64,000 nucleotides of DNA, from NCBI GenBank assembly GCA_944384825.1, contig CALWUT010000018.1, positions 186,001 to 250,000 of the forward strand, read 5' to 3'. This document shows, in pieces, positions 17,244 to 25,871 of the stretch. The stretch is from an uncultured Clostridia bacterium. GTDB lineage: Bacteria; Bacillota; Clostridia; Oscillospirales; Acutalibacteraceae. Below the pieces are notes generated by a model. The model was not told where the DNA came from. It was given only the letters and a program-made list of their open reading frames with translations, and did not search any database. Positions within the stretch are counted from its first letter, which is position 1, and every line of letters begins with the position of its first letter. A program made the translations under genes and the position numbers.

Positions 17244-17378
17244 TCTTATTTCACCTGCCTAAGTGGAAAATAACTTCTCTAACTTCACTATATCATTAAT
17301 TTTTTGATTTGTGATATTTTAATAATCAACTTATGCTTAGTGTGGAAAAATTTTTATCAAAAAAATAAACAACAAAAT

Positions 17379-17448
17379 AATACTAAATACTTATTTTAAG
17401 GGAATAACAATACTAAGTACTTAAACATTTCATACCCAGAAATGTTTA
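17379..17448. repeat. 15-base direct repeat and adjacent hairpin upstream of 17486
   Basis: AATACTAAATACTTA at 17379-17393 recurs as AATACTAAGTACTTA at 17409-17423 (one mismatch, 30-base period, three helical turns). Directly after it, TAAACATTTC (17422-17431) pairs with GAAATGTTTA (17439-17448). The arrangement resembles a tandem operator plus leader hairpin between yunB and the small membrane protein gene. Function unknown. Confidence 0.5.
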
Positions 17449-17485
17449 ATTGCTTATTAAAATAGCTTAAAAGGAGTTGATAACA

Positions 17486-17710
17486 ATGTACGGACATGAA
17501 CATCATCATGAGTCATATTGCTTATGCAAAAAAATCTGTGGAATGATAAAATTACTTCTTGCAGGCGCTGTCCTAGGAACAATTGCAGGAATGATAGGCA
17601 TGTACTTCTTCGATCATGATAAATGCATGCAACGCAATGCCAGAAAAGTACTTCAAGGTGCTGAAGAGTTTACTCATAGTATAAAATCCAAAATAGACGA
17701 AAATACCTAA
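17486..17710 (+). CDS. Small YtxH-like membrane protein
   Basis: A 74-residue protein with a His/Cys-rich N-terminus (MYGHEHHHESYCLCKKIC), one glycine-rich membrane helix (LLLAGAVLGTIAGMIGMYFF) and a charged C-terminal tail. This resembles YtxH-domain proteins, some of which are stress or sporulation proteins; the match is by architecture only. The ATG is chosen because AAGGAG at 17471-17476 is well spaced, in preference to a TTG at 17477. The His/Cys cluster could bind metal. A strong terminator follows and separates it from the phage genes. Confidence 0.7.
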   Translation: MYGHEHHHESYCLCKKICGMIKLLLAGAVLGTIAGMIGMYFFDHDKCMQRNARKVLQGAEEFTHSIKSKIDENT

Positions 17711-17720
17711 AACAACAATT

Positions 17721-17767
17721 AACCGTAAGATCTTTGAACTAAAATAAAAGATTTTACGGTTTTTTTA
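17721..17767 (+). terminator. Rho-independent terminator before the phage module
   Basis: A 15-pair stem (17721-17735 with 17747-17761, one G-T wobble) followed by a T run. It ends the transcript of the small membrane protein gene and marks the left boundary of the phage head module. Confidence 0.9.
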
Positions 17768-17867
17768 TTTTATTTTCAAAAATTTGCACTCTACTATGCA
17801 AAATAAAATTCTTTTAAGTAGATAAGTGAAAGCTATGTTTCCAATTATCAATTTTAGGAGGTATTTT

Positions 17868-18386
17868 ATGTCAAGCTCATTGTCTTCAGACTCACGCAGA
17901 GAACTTAACAAAAAAGAAATGTTGTTTTGTCACTACTACATAGACACCGGGAACTCAAAAGAAGCAGCTATACTCGCAGGATATAAAACTTATCCTGAAA
18001 GAAAAGGAGCAGAACTTTTGTCAAACAATAAAATAACAGAAAAAATCGAAGGTCTGTATCTAGAAAAGAAAAAGAATCTTATGCATAAAGCAACTAGCGG
18101 ATATGAACGTTTAGCTTTTGGGAATATCTCCGATTCTATAAAACTGCTCTTCTACGAAAATTTAAATTCCAAAGACTTAGATAAAATGGACTTATTTAAT
18201 ATCGCCGAAATTAAAAAACCTAAAGACGGAGCTATGGAAATAAAGTTCTTTGACAGAATTCGCGCGCTTGAAAAACTTGAACAAATAAACTTGAATTCTC
18301 ACTCCGAAAAAGAACCATTCTATTACACCCTGGAACGTAGTATGAAAAAACTTAACTACTCTGAATATTCCTCATCGGAGGACTAA
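17868..18386 (+). CDS. Phage terminase small subunit
   Basis: A 172-residue protein with the Terminase_2-type N-terminal helix-turn-helix (LNKKEMLFCHYYIDTGNSKE, then AAILAGYKT and a GAELLSNNKI helix). Small subunits recognise phage DNA and load it onto the motor. The ATG at 17868 follows TAGGAGG at optimal spacing; an upstream in-frame ATG at 17835 lacks this. It ends directly before the large subunit gene, whose ribosome site (GGAGG) lies in its last codons. First gene of the head module. Confidence 0.82.
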   Translation: MSSSLSSDSRRELNKKEMLFCHYYIDTGNSKEAAILAGYKTYPERKGAELLSNNKITEKIEGLYLEKKKNLMHKATSGYERLAFGNISDSIKLLFYENLNSKDLDKMDLFNIAEIKKPKDGAMEIKFFDRIRALEKLEQINLNSHSEKEPFYYTLERSMKKLNYSEYSSSED

Positions 18387-19637
18387 ATGAAAATAGACAA
18401 TTTTTCAAAAAAGCAAACTATTGCACTTACTTGGTGGGTAAAGAATTCTCCATATGAAAATTTTGACGCAATCATTTGCGATGGTTCTATTCGAAGTGGC
18501 AAAACACTTTGTATGTCTATCTCCTTTTTTCTATGGGCATTTTATAAATTTAACGGCTCTGCTTTTGCTCTTTGCGGAAAAACTATCCGATCCCTCAAAC
18601 GTAATTTAATTACCCCTATTCTCCCCTTTCTTTCTCAAATTGGGTTTAAATGCAAACAAAAAATATCAGAAAATATGATAGAAATTTCTTTCGAAGAGAG
18701 AAAAAATATTTTCTACCTGTTTGGAGGAAAAGACGAATCCTCAGCCGCACTTATTCAAGGCATGACTTTATCAGGAGTATTATTTGATGAAGTTGCCTTA
18801 ATGCCACGCTCTTTTGTAGACCAAGCATTAGCAAGATGTTCTGTATGTGGGTCAAAATTTTGGTTTAACTGTAATCCGGAATATCCGGGCCACTGGTTTT
18901 ACAGAGAGTGGATATTAAAAAAGGAAATAAGAGGAGCACTCTACCTTCACTTTACTATGGATGATAATCCTTCACTCTCCACGGCTTTAAAAGAAAGATA
19001 TCGTCGGATTTACACAGGCACGTTCTATCATAGATTTATAGAAGGAAAATGGGTGGCCGTTGAAGGACTTATCTATCCGTACATGTCTCAAATAACTTCT
19101 TTTTGTGAAACTCCTTCTTCTACTCCCTCTCGGTACGTACTATCCTGCGACTATGGAATAGTTAATCCCACTTCCTGCGGATTATGGGCAGAAATTGATG
19201 AAGTGTGGTACCGCATTGACGAGTACTATTACGATTCAAGACAAGAGGGTGAAACCAGAACAGATGAAGAACACTACGATCATATTTTAAGCATGGTAGA
19301 AAATAAAACTATAGATTGTATTACAGTCGATCCATCCGCTGCCAGCTTTATTACCTTAATAAGACGACACGGAAAATACAAAGTAATACCCGCCAGAAAC
19401 AACGTAATCGAAGGAATAAAAGAAGTCTCCGGAGCATTAAAGAGAGGTGATATAAAAATATGTAAAAATTGCGTTAATTCAATTCGAGAATTCTCATTAT
19501 ACAGATGGCAAAATACTACAAACAAAGACAACCCAGTAAAAGAAAACGACCATGCAATGGATGATATTAGATATTTCGTAAGTACCGTTCTCGCCGCCGA
19601 TGATGACCCTTTCTTCGCAATAGCGGCCGAAAGATGA
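18387..19637 (+). CDS. Phage terminase large subunit
   Basis: A 416-residue packaging motor of the PBSX/Terminase_3-6 group. The ATPase domain has a P-loop in DGSIRSGKT and Walker B in GVLFDEVALMP. The C-terminal RNase H-like nuclease domain supplies acidic residues in LSCDYGIVNPT, DCITVDPSAAS and NDHAMDDIRYF. Both catalytic centres look intact and length is normal, so this is not an obvious relic. Together with the small subunit it translocates DNA into the prohead through the portal encoded next. Confidence 0.92.
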   Translation: MKIDNFSKKQTIALTWWVKNSPYENFDAIICDGSIRSGKTLCMSISFFLWAFYKFNGSAFALCGKTIRSLKRNLITPILPFLSQIGFKCKQKISENMIEISFEERKNIFYLFGGKDESSAALIQGMTLSGVLFDEVALMPRSFVDQALARCSVCGSKFWFNCNPEYPGHWFYREWILKKEIRGALYLHFTMDDNPSLSTALKERYRRIYTGTFYHRFIEGKWVAVEGLIYPYMSQITSFCETPSSTPSRYVLSCDYGIVNPTSCGLWAEIDEVWYRIDEYYYDSRQEGETRTDEEHYDHILSMVENKTIDCITVDPSAASFITLIRRHGKYKVIPARNNVIEGIKEVSGALKRGDIKICKNCVNSIREFSLYRWQNTTNKDNPVKENDHAMDDIRYFVSTVLAADDDPFFAIAAER

Positions 19638-19653
19638 TAAAGGAGGATATAAA

Positions 19654-20817
19654 TTGGAATTTTTTAAAAAGAAAAAAAGAACTGAAGCAGCTGTCCAAAC
19701 GGCCACGTCTTACTCAAACTCAACTCACCCTTTTGATGTAATTGAAAAGTACAAACCTCTGTCCGCTCCTGAAATAAGACTTTATAAGGCGCTTAAAGAA
19801 GCAGTTCCTATCATAGACGCAGCGATCTCAAAAATTATACGTCTTACAGGTGAATTTTCAATAAAGTGTATGGATCCAAATATAGAAATTTTGATTAACA
19901 AATTCATTTCTAATGTACAAGTTAATTCTTGTGAAAAAGGTGCTAACTATTTTATATTAAGTCACTTAAACCAACTGTTAACTTATGGTACTGCAGTAGG
20001 TGAAATAGTAATTAATCCTGAAAGCAACTCCATAGAAGCTCTTTACAATGCTTCACTTTCCGATGTAATACTAAGCACTAAGAACAGTCCTCTCAAATTG
20101 TCAGTACTCCGAAAGAAAAAAGATGGATCTTTCGAACCGATTAAATATCCCGAACTTGTTCTTATATCGGCATTAAATCCGGATCCAGGAAATATTTACG
20201 GAAACTCAATAATGAAAGGACTGCCTTTTATAAGCAACATACTACTGAAGATTTATCACAGTATAGGAGTTAATTGGGAACGTATAGGAAATATACGATT
20301 TGCCGTTACATATAAACCATCTTCTGACTCAGGTGACAGAGCTTACTCCAAAGAACGTGCTGCACAGATAGCATCAGAATGGAGCAAAGCTATGAAAAGC
20401 GGAGGTAGACCAAGCGATTTTATAGCTATAGGTGATGTAGGAATAAAAGTTATAGGCGCAGATAATCAAGTGCTGGAAAGTCAAGTACCTGTTAGACAAA
20501 TGCTCGAACAAATAGTAAGCAAACTTTCTATTCCACCTTTTCTCCTTGGACTTAACTGGTCTACTACTGAAACTATGTCAACTCAACAAGCAGAAATTTT
20601 GAGTAGTGAACTTGAAGCTTATCGCAGACTTTTAAATCCTATTATTACAAAAATATGCGATATGTGGCTCCGCGTTAATGGTCTTCAAACCGATTATGAA
20701 GTATCTTGGAGCAGAATCGATTTAAAAGATCAACTCCAAAATGCTAACTCAAGACTTATAAACGCAAAAGCTCACGAAATAGAAAAACGTTTAGAAGAAA
20801 AATCTTATATAAAATAA
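19654..20817 (+). CDS. Phage portal protein
   Basis: A 387-residue portal protein, judged by position after the terminase and by sequence features: the ALKEAVPIIDAAISKI helix, a LVLISALNPDPGNIYGNSIM segment, and a long C-terminal helix region with SKLSIPPFLLGLNWSTTETM. Portals form the dodecameric ring through which DNA enters and to which tails attach. The start is a TTG with AGGAGG 9 bases upstream. The protein is shorter than many portals (450-500 residues) but the order of motifs is complete. Confidence 0.85.
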   Translation: MEFFKKKKRTEAAVQTATSYSNSTHPFDVIEKYKPLSAPEIRLYKALKEAVPIIDAAISKIIRLTGEFSIKCMDPNIEILINKFISNVQVNSCEKGANYFILSHLNQLLTYGTAVGEIVINPESNSIEALYNASLSDVILSTKNSPLKLSVLRKKKDGSFEPIKYPELVLISALNPDPGNIYGNSIMKGLPFISNILLKIYHSIGVNWERIGNIRFAVTYKPSSDSGDRAYSKERAAQIASEWSKAMKSGGRPSDFIAIGDVGIKVIGADNQVLESQVPVRQMLEQIVSKLSIPPFLLGLNWSTTETMSTQQAEILSSELEAYRRLLNPIITKICDMWLRVNGLQTDYEVSWSRIDLKDQLQNANSRLINAKAHEIEKRLEEKSYIK

Positions 20818-20840
20818 CTCAATTTTGGAGGTTTAAATTT

Positions 20841-21833
20841 ATGAAAGATGGTTACGTATTAAAAAATTTCTCAAATAACGTCATGGATGAAGAATTATCA
20901 CTTATAAATAAACTTACACGTCGAAAATTTTGTGCAGAAGAAGTATACGTATTTTCAGTCGTTCTTTGCGATAACGAAATCGACCGCGAAAATGAAAGGT
21001 TTACTGACAATGCTTTAGAAAAACTTAAAAAATTATACGTAGGTAAAACAGGAATCCTTGACCATAACCCTACAAGTGACAATCAAACCGCTAGAATATT
21101 TAAATGCTGGGTAGAAACAGTCCCAGGAAGAAAAAACTGCCTCAATAAACCTTATAAAAGACTCCTTGCAAAAGCTTATATGCCTAAATCTTCTAAAAAT
21201 GAAAACTTAATTCTAGAAATAGACTCCGGAATAAAAAAAGAAGTAAGCGTAGGATGCTCTGTGGAAAGCGCAACCTGCTCCATATGCGGAAAAGAAATGA
21301 AACTTAACAGCTGCTTGCACATAAAAGGTCAAAAGTATCAAAAAGACGGCTCTTATGAGATCTGCCACGCCGTGCTCGACAATCCTCTCGACGCTTATGA
21401 ATGGTCTTTCGTAGCTGTTCCGGCACAGCGCGAAGCAGGAGTCATTAAATCCTACAACAATTTATTGAAAGGAGGTGAAAAAAGTATGGAGGACATTATA
21501 AAAGCTTTAAGTAAAGGGCAAAGCGTAAGCTTTGATGAAAACCAAGCAACTAAACTATTTAACGTAATAAAATCTTTAAAAGAAAAAGCAGAAATAGGTC
21601 AATCCTATTACGAGGATTTAAAAAGCGAAGTAGTTAAACTCTCAGCTATGGTTCAACCGGAAATCAGTATAACAGTTATGAAAAATATAGCTGAAAAAAT
21701 GTCTATCGAAGAACTGAAATCTTTTAAAGATTCTTTTAAATCAAAATTAGCTAAAATTGTCCCTACCAAACCTCAATTTACTCCTGAAAAAATAGAGCCA
21801 AACAAAAATCACAACATACAGTTTCAAATATAA
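20841..21833 (+). CDS. Phage prohead protease/scaffold fusion (XkdF-like)
   Basis: A 330-residue protein. Residues 1-205 resemble XkdF-type maturation proteases, including the GKTGILDHNPTSDNQTARIF segment, a cysteine pair motif (CSICGKEMKLNSC) likely to bind zinc, and a VSVGCSVES strand. Residues about 216-330 are charged and helical, as expected for a scaffold. A perfect ribosome site and ATG lie between the two parts (21468-21488). Protease and scaffold thus appear made from one gene by internal initiation, as in lambda C/Nu3. Confidence 0.75.
   Translation: MKDGYVLKNFSNNVMDEELSLINKLTRRKFCAEEVYVFSVVLCDNEIDRENERFTDNALEKLKKLYVGKTGILDHNPTSDNQTARIFKCWVETVPGRKNCLNKPYKRLLAKAYMPKSSKNENLILEIDSGIKKEVSVGCSVESATCSICGKEMKLNSCLHIKGQKYQKDGSYEICHAVLDNPLDAYEWSFVAVPAQREAGVIKSYNNLLKGGEKSMEDIIKALSKGQSVSFDENQATKLFNVIKSLKEKAEIGQSYYEDLKSEVVKLSAMVQPEISITVMKNIAEKMSIEELKSFKDSFKSKLAKIVPTKPQFTPEKIEPNKNHNIQFQI
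21468..21488 (+). promoter_or_regulatory. Internal ribosome site and start codon for the scaffold
   Basis: AAAGGAGGTGA at 21468-21478 is a full Shine-Dalgarno match, 7 bases before an in-frame ATG at 21486. Initiation here would yield a separate 115-residue scaffold (21486-21833) nested in the protease gene. Confidence 0.7.
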
Positions 21834-21862
21834 AAATTTATTAAAATATGGAGGATGTTAAA

Positions 21863-22888
21863 ATGGCTTACTGTAATTCAATAAAACTAGAAAAAGGTAT
21901 GTACAACGTTGGAGGAAAAAGTTTTACTGAGGTTCTTGAAGAACTCGACCCTTCCGAAAATTATAAAGGAAGTCCACTAGACGGCCTTGACGCTTATCAA
22001 AGACAACTTAAAAGATTCGATATAAAAGTAAGCGGTCCAGGATGCGATACGGTTGAAAAATTTTTTAGCGCGGCAGACTCAGCAGTACTCTTTCCAGAAT
22101 TTCTAGCAAGAGCTATTAAACAAGGTATTAAAGCTTCCGATGTGCTTTCTTCAATAGTAGCTGCAACCACTAAAATTGATGGCGTGGATTATAGATCCAT
22201 AACATCTTCAATTGAAGAATCAGAAAGTACATATGTAACTGAAGGTGGATCTATAAGAAGCGTTAACGTTACTAAAAATCCAGCACTCGTATCTCTCAAA
22301 AAACACGGCAGACTACTTTCCTCTTCTTATGAAGCATTAAGATTTCAAAATTTAGATGTTATAGCTGTTATTTTAAAACAAATAGGTATGGATATCGCCA
22401 ATGAGCAGTTAAGCGACGCTTTAACAGAATTACTCGGTTCCGAAAGTACCGCTGCCACAGAAATTAAAGCTACTTACTCAGGATCCCCTGAAGCACCAGC
22501 TTTGTCTTATTCTCACTTGCTTCAGCTTTGGAAAGGACTTAACCCTTATAAGTTAAACGTTATGTTAGCGTCAAGCGCAGCAATTAATGATATCTTATCT
22601 TTAAGTGAAATGAGAGACGCCGTAGCAGGACTTGATTTCCAAGGAACTGGAAATGTCGTTACTCCGATGGGAGCAAAATTAATCTTATGCGAAAGTGTAG
22701 CTGCTAATAAAATAGTAGGACTAGATAAAGACTTTGCACTACAAATGATACAGTCTGGAGATATAGTAGTGGAGTACGATAAAGTAATAGATAAGCAACT
22801 TGAAAGAGCAGGCATTACTATGACTACAGGATTTTCCAGAATATTTAAAGACGCAGTCAAAGTACTTAATTATAGTATTTCATCATAA
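21863..22888 (+). CDS. Phage major capsid protein, HK97 fold (inferred)
   Basis: A 341-residue protein in the capsid position after the protease/scaffold. It has an N-terminal region followed by a spine-helix-like segment (LKKHGRLLSSSYEALRFQNL) and an A-domain-like stretch (NPYKLNVMLASSAAINDI, then MGAKLILCESV). This order and length suit an HK97-type shell protein; the fold is inferred. The ATG at 21863 follows GGAGG at 21851-21855; an ATG at 21848 would lie before that site. A 12-pair hairpin follows the stop codon. Confidence 0.8.
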   Translation: MAYCNSIKLEKGMYNVGGKSFTEVLEELDPSENYKGSPLDGLDAYQRQLKRFDIKVSGPGCDTVEKFFSAADSAVLFPEFLARAIKQGIKASDVLSSIVAATTKIDGVDYRSITSSIEESESTYVTEGGSIRSVNVTKNPALVSLKKHGRLLSSSYEALRFQNLDVIAVILKQIGMDIANEQLSDALTELLGSESTAATEIKATYSGSPEAPALSYSHLLQLWKGLNPYKLNVMLASSAAINDILSLSEMRDAVAGLDFQGTGNVVTPMGAKLILCESVAANKIVGLDKDFALQMIQSGDIVVEYDKVIDKQLERAGITMTTGFSRIFKDAVKVLNYSISS

Positions 22889-22904
22889 TGTAATCGCTTA
22901 AAAT

Positions 22905-22936
22905 TCGGTTCTTTACCTAAAATTGTAAAGAACCGA
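22905..22936 (+). other. 12-pair hairpin after the capsid gene
   Basis: TCGGTTCTTTAC at 22905-22916 pairs perfectly with GTAAAGAACCGA at 22925-22936 across an 8-base loop. No T run follows, so it is more likely an RNA-stabilising or processing hairpin that raises capsid yield over the downstream genes than a full terminator. Confidence 0.6.
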
Positions 22937-22974
22937 GACTACCTCTAAAAATTACTTTAAGGAGGAAATGAATT

Positions 22975-23343
22975 TTGAATATAGAAGCAGTTATTGAAAG
23001 ATTTTCCATAGTAGCTAAACTTTCAATAGAAGAAACTTCTCCTTGGATAGAAATATGTAAAGATAGTGTCGGAGAAATCAAAAATAATTTAAAAAATAAC
23101 GCAGATACTGAATCAAACTCCAGAAGATTAGAATCCGCTGCCGCAGCTTTGTCGTTTTATAAATATGCTCTATATCGCGCTTCCGTCTCCGGTATGGAAT
23201 ACTTTAGTGCAGGAGAATTAAAAATTAAAAATGATCCTAACTCAAGTGTAAAAATAGCAGCTACAATCTGGAAAGAAGCAAAAAACTCTATCGCTGATCT
23301 ACTGGCAGATAACGATTTTGCTTTTGAAAGGATCGAATTTTGA
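22975..23343 (+). CDS. Phage head-tail connector-like protein
   Basis: A 122-residue, mainly helical protein right after the capsid gene, where phages of this type encode the head-tail connector. The LESAAAALSFYKYALYRASV helix and overall size fit, but sequence alone does not prove the family. The start is a TTG 9 bases after GGAGG (22961-22965). It overlaps the next gene by one base (TGATG). Confidence 0.6.
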   Translation: MNIEAVIERFSIVAKLSIEETSPWIEICKDSVGEIKNNLKNNADTESNSRRLESAAAALSFYKYALYRASVSGMEYFSAGELKIKNDPNSSVKIAATIWKEAKNSIADLLADNDFAFERIEF

Positions 23344-23672
23344 TGTTTACTGATGCAAAATTCCTCATCTCACAATATGGACAAAATATTACTTTAACTT
23401 CTTCTTATAAAAATTTACCACTAAATTTTAAAGCATTTATTCAACCTTTACGTTCAGATTTTCAAAGTGATCTTTATGGTGATTACAAAGAATCGGAAAC
23501 TTCAGAGCAATTTTTATACATAGGTCCGCCAGACATTAACTTAAAAGAATATCCCGATGATACTATAATAGAATCAAATTCAGAAAAATTTAAAATAAAA
23601 AAAGCAGAAAACGTATATCTTTCAGGAAAAGTGATATATGAAAGAGGAGTGCTGGAAAAACTATCTACATAA
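23343..23672 (+). CDS. Phage head closure/tail attachment-like protein
   Basis: A 109-residue protein with a beta-rich pattern ending in FKIKKAENVYLSGKVIYERG, typical of small head-closure proteins near XkdH/YqbH. The ATG shares its A with the stop codon of the preceding gene, so it is translationally coupled. Assignment rests on position and pattern only. Confidence 0.55.
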   Translation: MFTDAKFLISQYGQNITLTSSYKNLPLNFKAFIQPLRSDFQSDLYGDYKESETSEQFLYIGPPDINLKEYPDDTIIESNSEKFKIKKAENVYLSGKVIYERGVLEKLST

Positions 23673-23756
23673 ATAAAATCAGTATAGTATTTTAACCTGA
23701 TTAACTAAATTTTTAAAATTATACTTTACGATTCATCTAAGAAAGGATATAGCAAA

Positions 23757-24176
23757 ATGCAAGAAATGTCTAATCAAGTTTACTTTAAAACAAATTTCAT
23801 GGAGCCAATAATAGTTTCAGGAAAAACTTTCGGTATAAAGCTTTTGTCAGCATACGATTTTATAGTCTTTGCGAAAAGACGTAATAGTCTTTTAAAACTT
23901 TTAAAACTAAAAAAATTAAACTCCCGAACATGTAAAACCATCTCCGAAGAAGCATCATTAATATCGTTATGCTTATATAAATCCGAAAATCAAAAACTAT
24001 TTCCTGACGCTGTTACAGTAATGAAAATTCTGACTCCATCTGAAATGCGTTACATTTATAGCGAGTATGTCAAATTATACGCTAAAATTAATTTCAAGGA
24101 CAATCAAGTCCGATCATTTATGGAAGAAGTAAAAAACAATTACGAAATTTCTAGAAACAAGCCAAATTCAAAATAA
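23757..24176 (+). CDS. Phage-module protein of unknown function
   Basis: A 139-residue helical protein, last of the phage-type genes, preceded by an AAAGGAT ribosome site. The LFPDAVTVMKILTPSEMRYI stretch recalls small tail-assembly chaperones, but this is weak. No tail tube, tape measure, baseplate, holin or lysin gene follows: the next gene is the chromosomal rimP operon. It may be the stub at which a longer morphogenesis operon was cut. Confidence 0.5.
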   Translation: MQEMSNQVYFKTNFMEPIIVSGKTFGIKLLSAYDFIVFAKRRNSLLKLLKLKKLNSRTCKTISEEASLISLCLYKSENQKLFPDAVTVMKILTPSEMRYIYSEYVKLYAKINFKDNQVRSFMEEVKNNYEISRNKPNSK

Positions 24177-24202
24177 ATTTTTTTAATATTATTTAATTAC
24201 TA

Positions 24203-24232
24203 TTGACTTACTTGTTTATAATGTGGTAAACT
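24203..24232 (+). promoter_or_regulatory. Promoter region of the rimP-nusA-infB operon
   Basis: TTGACT at 24203-24208 lies 18 bases before TAAACT (24227-24232). A perfect TATAAT also sits at 24217-24222, but with no good -35 at 17 bases. One of these drives the operon. Confidence 0.55.
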
Positions 24233-24260
24233 AATTAGGAGAGAAATCTAATTGTTGTAA

Positions 24261-24284
24261 AAAGAGTGGGATGTCCCGCTCTTT
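24261..24284 (+). promoter_or_regulatory. Leader hairpin before rimP
   Basis: AAAGAGTGGGA (24261-24271) pairs with TCCCGCTCTTT (24274-24284), followed by a T-rich stretch. This terminator-like hairpin lies between promoter and rimP start and could attenuate the operon, for instance through feedback by NusA. The regulatory role is inference. Confidence 0.6.
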
Positions 24285-24309
24285 TATCTGTATTTTGGAG
24301 GTATAAACG

Positions 24310-24792
24310 TTGCCCGAACATAAATTTAGTAGTATAACAAAAAAAGTATACGAAATAGCTAAACCTATAGCGGAAAATTTAAACTTAGAAATCTGGGACA
24401 TTAAGTTTTTAAAGGAAGGTTCAAATTGGTATTTAAGGGTTTTTATAGATAAACCTCAGGGAATTTCAATAGAAGATTGCGAAAAAATGAGCCACAGTTT
24501 AGATAAACCCTTAGATATTTTAGATCCTATCGAACAATCGTACTTCTTAGAAGTATGTTCGCCCGGAATAGAAAGAGAATTATCTACTGACTCTCATTTG
24601 CAAAAATTTATAGGATATGAAATTGCTGTTAAACTTATACGACCTAATGAAAACGGAGAAAAAACTTTATCGGGAAAACTTATAAAATTCGACAAATCTT
24701 CAATATTAATCGATATTTCCGATAAGTGCAATATAGAAATTCCACGAAAGAATATTTCACGTGTTAATTTAAAGATGATAAAGGAGAATTAA
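24310..24792 (+). CDS. rimP: Ribosome maturation factor RimP
   Basis: A 160-residue RimP, which assists late 30S assembly. The N-terminal domain shows LEIWDIKFLKEGSNWYLRVF and DCEKMSHSLDKPLD, the family signature, then LEVCSPGIERELSTDSHLQK; an Sm-like C-terminal domain follows. The start is a TTG 8 bases after GGAGGT. First gene of the classic rimP-nusA-rnpM-ylxQ-infB-rbfA order and two bases from nusA. Confidence 0.96.
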   Translation: MPEHKFSSITKKVYEIAKPIAENLNLEIWDIKFLKEGSNWYLRVFIDKPQGISIEDCEKMSHSLDKPLDILDPIEQSYFLEVCSPGIERELSTDSHLQKFIGYEIAVKLIRPNENGEKTLSGKLIKFDKSSILIDISDKCNIEIPRKNISRVNLKMIKEN

Positions 24793-24793
24793 A

Positions 24794-25855
24794 ATGAGTA
24801 TCGAAATTTTTGAAGCACTCAGATCACTCGAAAAAGAACGTGGCATATCAATGGATTTTATGATTGAAAAAATTAATAAAGCTATTGTCACCGCTTGCAA
24901 AAATAACTATGGAGGAAATGAAGATGTAATAGTCAACTTCGACGAGGAAGCAGGTACTTTTGAAGTTAATTTACTTAAAACAGTAGTAGACGAAGTAGAA
25001 AATCCCGGAAAAGAAATATCACTAAAAGACGCTTTGAACATCAAAAAAAGCGCCACCCTGGGAGATCAAATAGGAATCGCACTCGATACAAAACAGTTCG
25101 GTCACATCGCCGCTCAAACAGCTAGAAATATAATTAGACAAGGTATAAAAGACGGCGAAAAAAATCAAATAACTCAAGAATTCCAAAATAAACAAAACAC
25201 AATAGTAATCGCTACAGTCGAAAGAATAGACGAAAAATCCGGTGCCTTTACCTTGAAAATCGGAAAAGCTGAAACTACCCTTCCTCAAAGTGAACAAATT
25301 GGAAATGAAAACGTAAAGGAAGGAGACCATATTAAAGTATACCTCTCCGAAGTTAAACCGACAGAAAAAGGACCAAGAATAATGATTTCAAGAACACATC
25401 CTAATTTTTTAGCTAAACTTTTTGAAAACGAAGTTCCTGAAATAGCAGACGGTACTGTACAAATTAAAGCTATCGCTAGAGAAGCAGGATCAAGAAGTAA
25501 AGTCGCTCTTTTAAGTCACAATCCTAACGTAGATCCTATAGGATCATGTATAGGAACGAAAGGGTCACGAATAAATGCAATAATAAAAGAAATAGGCGGA
25601 GAAAAAATAGACCTTATTGAATATAATGAAGCGCCAGATAAATTCATAGCAGCTTCTTTAGCACCCGCTAAAGTATCAAGAGTAGAATTTGATGAAGAAA
25701 CTCCAAATTCTTGCCTTGTAGTAGTACCTGATAATCAGCTTTCACTTTCTATAGGAAATCATGGTCAAAATGTACGCTTAGCAGCCAAGCTTACCGATCA
25801 TAAAATAGATATACACCCAGAAAGCAATATTTTTAAAAAAACAAATTTAAGTTAA
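24794..25855 (+). CDS. nusA: Transcription termination/antitermination factor NusA
   Basis: A 353-residue NusA with the N-terminal RNA-polymerase-binding domain (AIVTACKNNYGG), an S1 domain around residues 130-200, and two KH domains (second part: GTKGSRINAIIKEIGGEKI and SIGNHGQNVRLAAKLT). It lacks the acidic C-terminal repeats of enterobacterial NusA, as is normal in Firmicutes. It controls pausing, intrinsic termination and antitermination. The AAGGAG site lies in the last codons of rimP. Confidence 0.97.
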   Translation: MSIEIFEALRSLEKERGISMDFMIEKINKAIVTACKNNYGGNEDVIVNFDEEAGTFEVNLLKTVVDEVENPGKEISLKDALNIKKSATLGDQIGIALDTKQFGHIAAQTARNIIRQGIKDGEKNQITQEFQNKQNTIVIATVERIDEKSGAFTLKIGKAETTLPQSEQIGNENVKEGDHIKVYLSEVKPTEKGPRIMISRTHPNFLAKLFENEVPEIADGTVQIKAIAREAGSRSKVALLSHNPNVDPIGSCIGTKGSRINAIIKEIGGEKIDLIEYNEAPDKFIAASLAPAKVSRVEFDEETPNSCLVVVPDNQLSLSIGNHGQNVRLAAKLTDHKIDIHPESNIFKKTNLS

Positions 25856-25871
25856 GGACGAGTGCTATACC

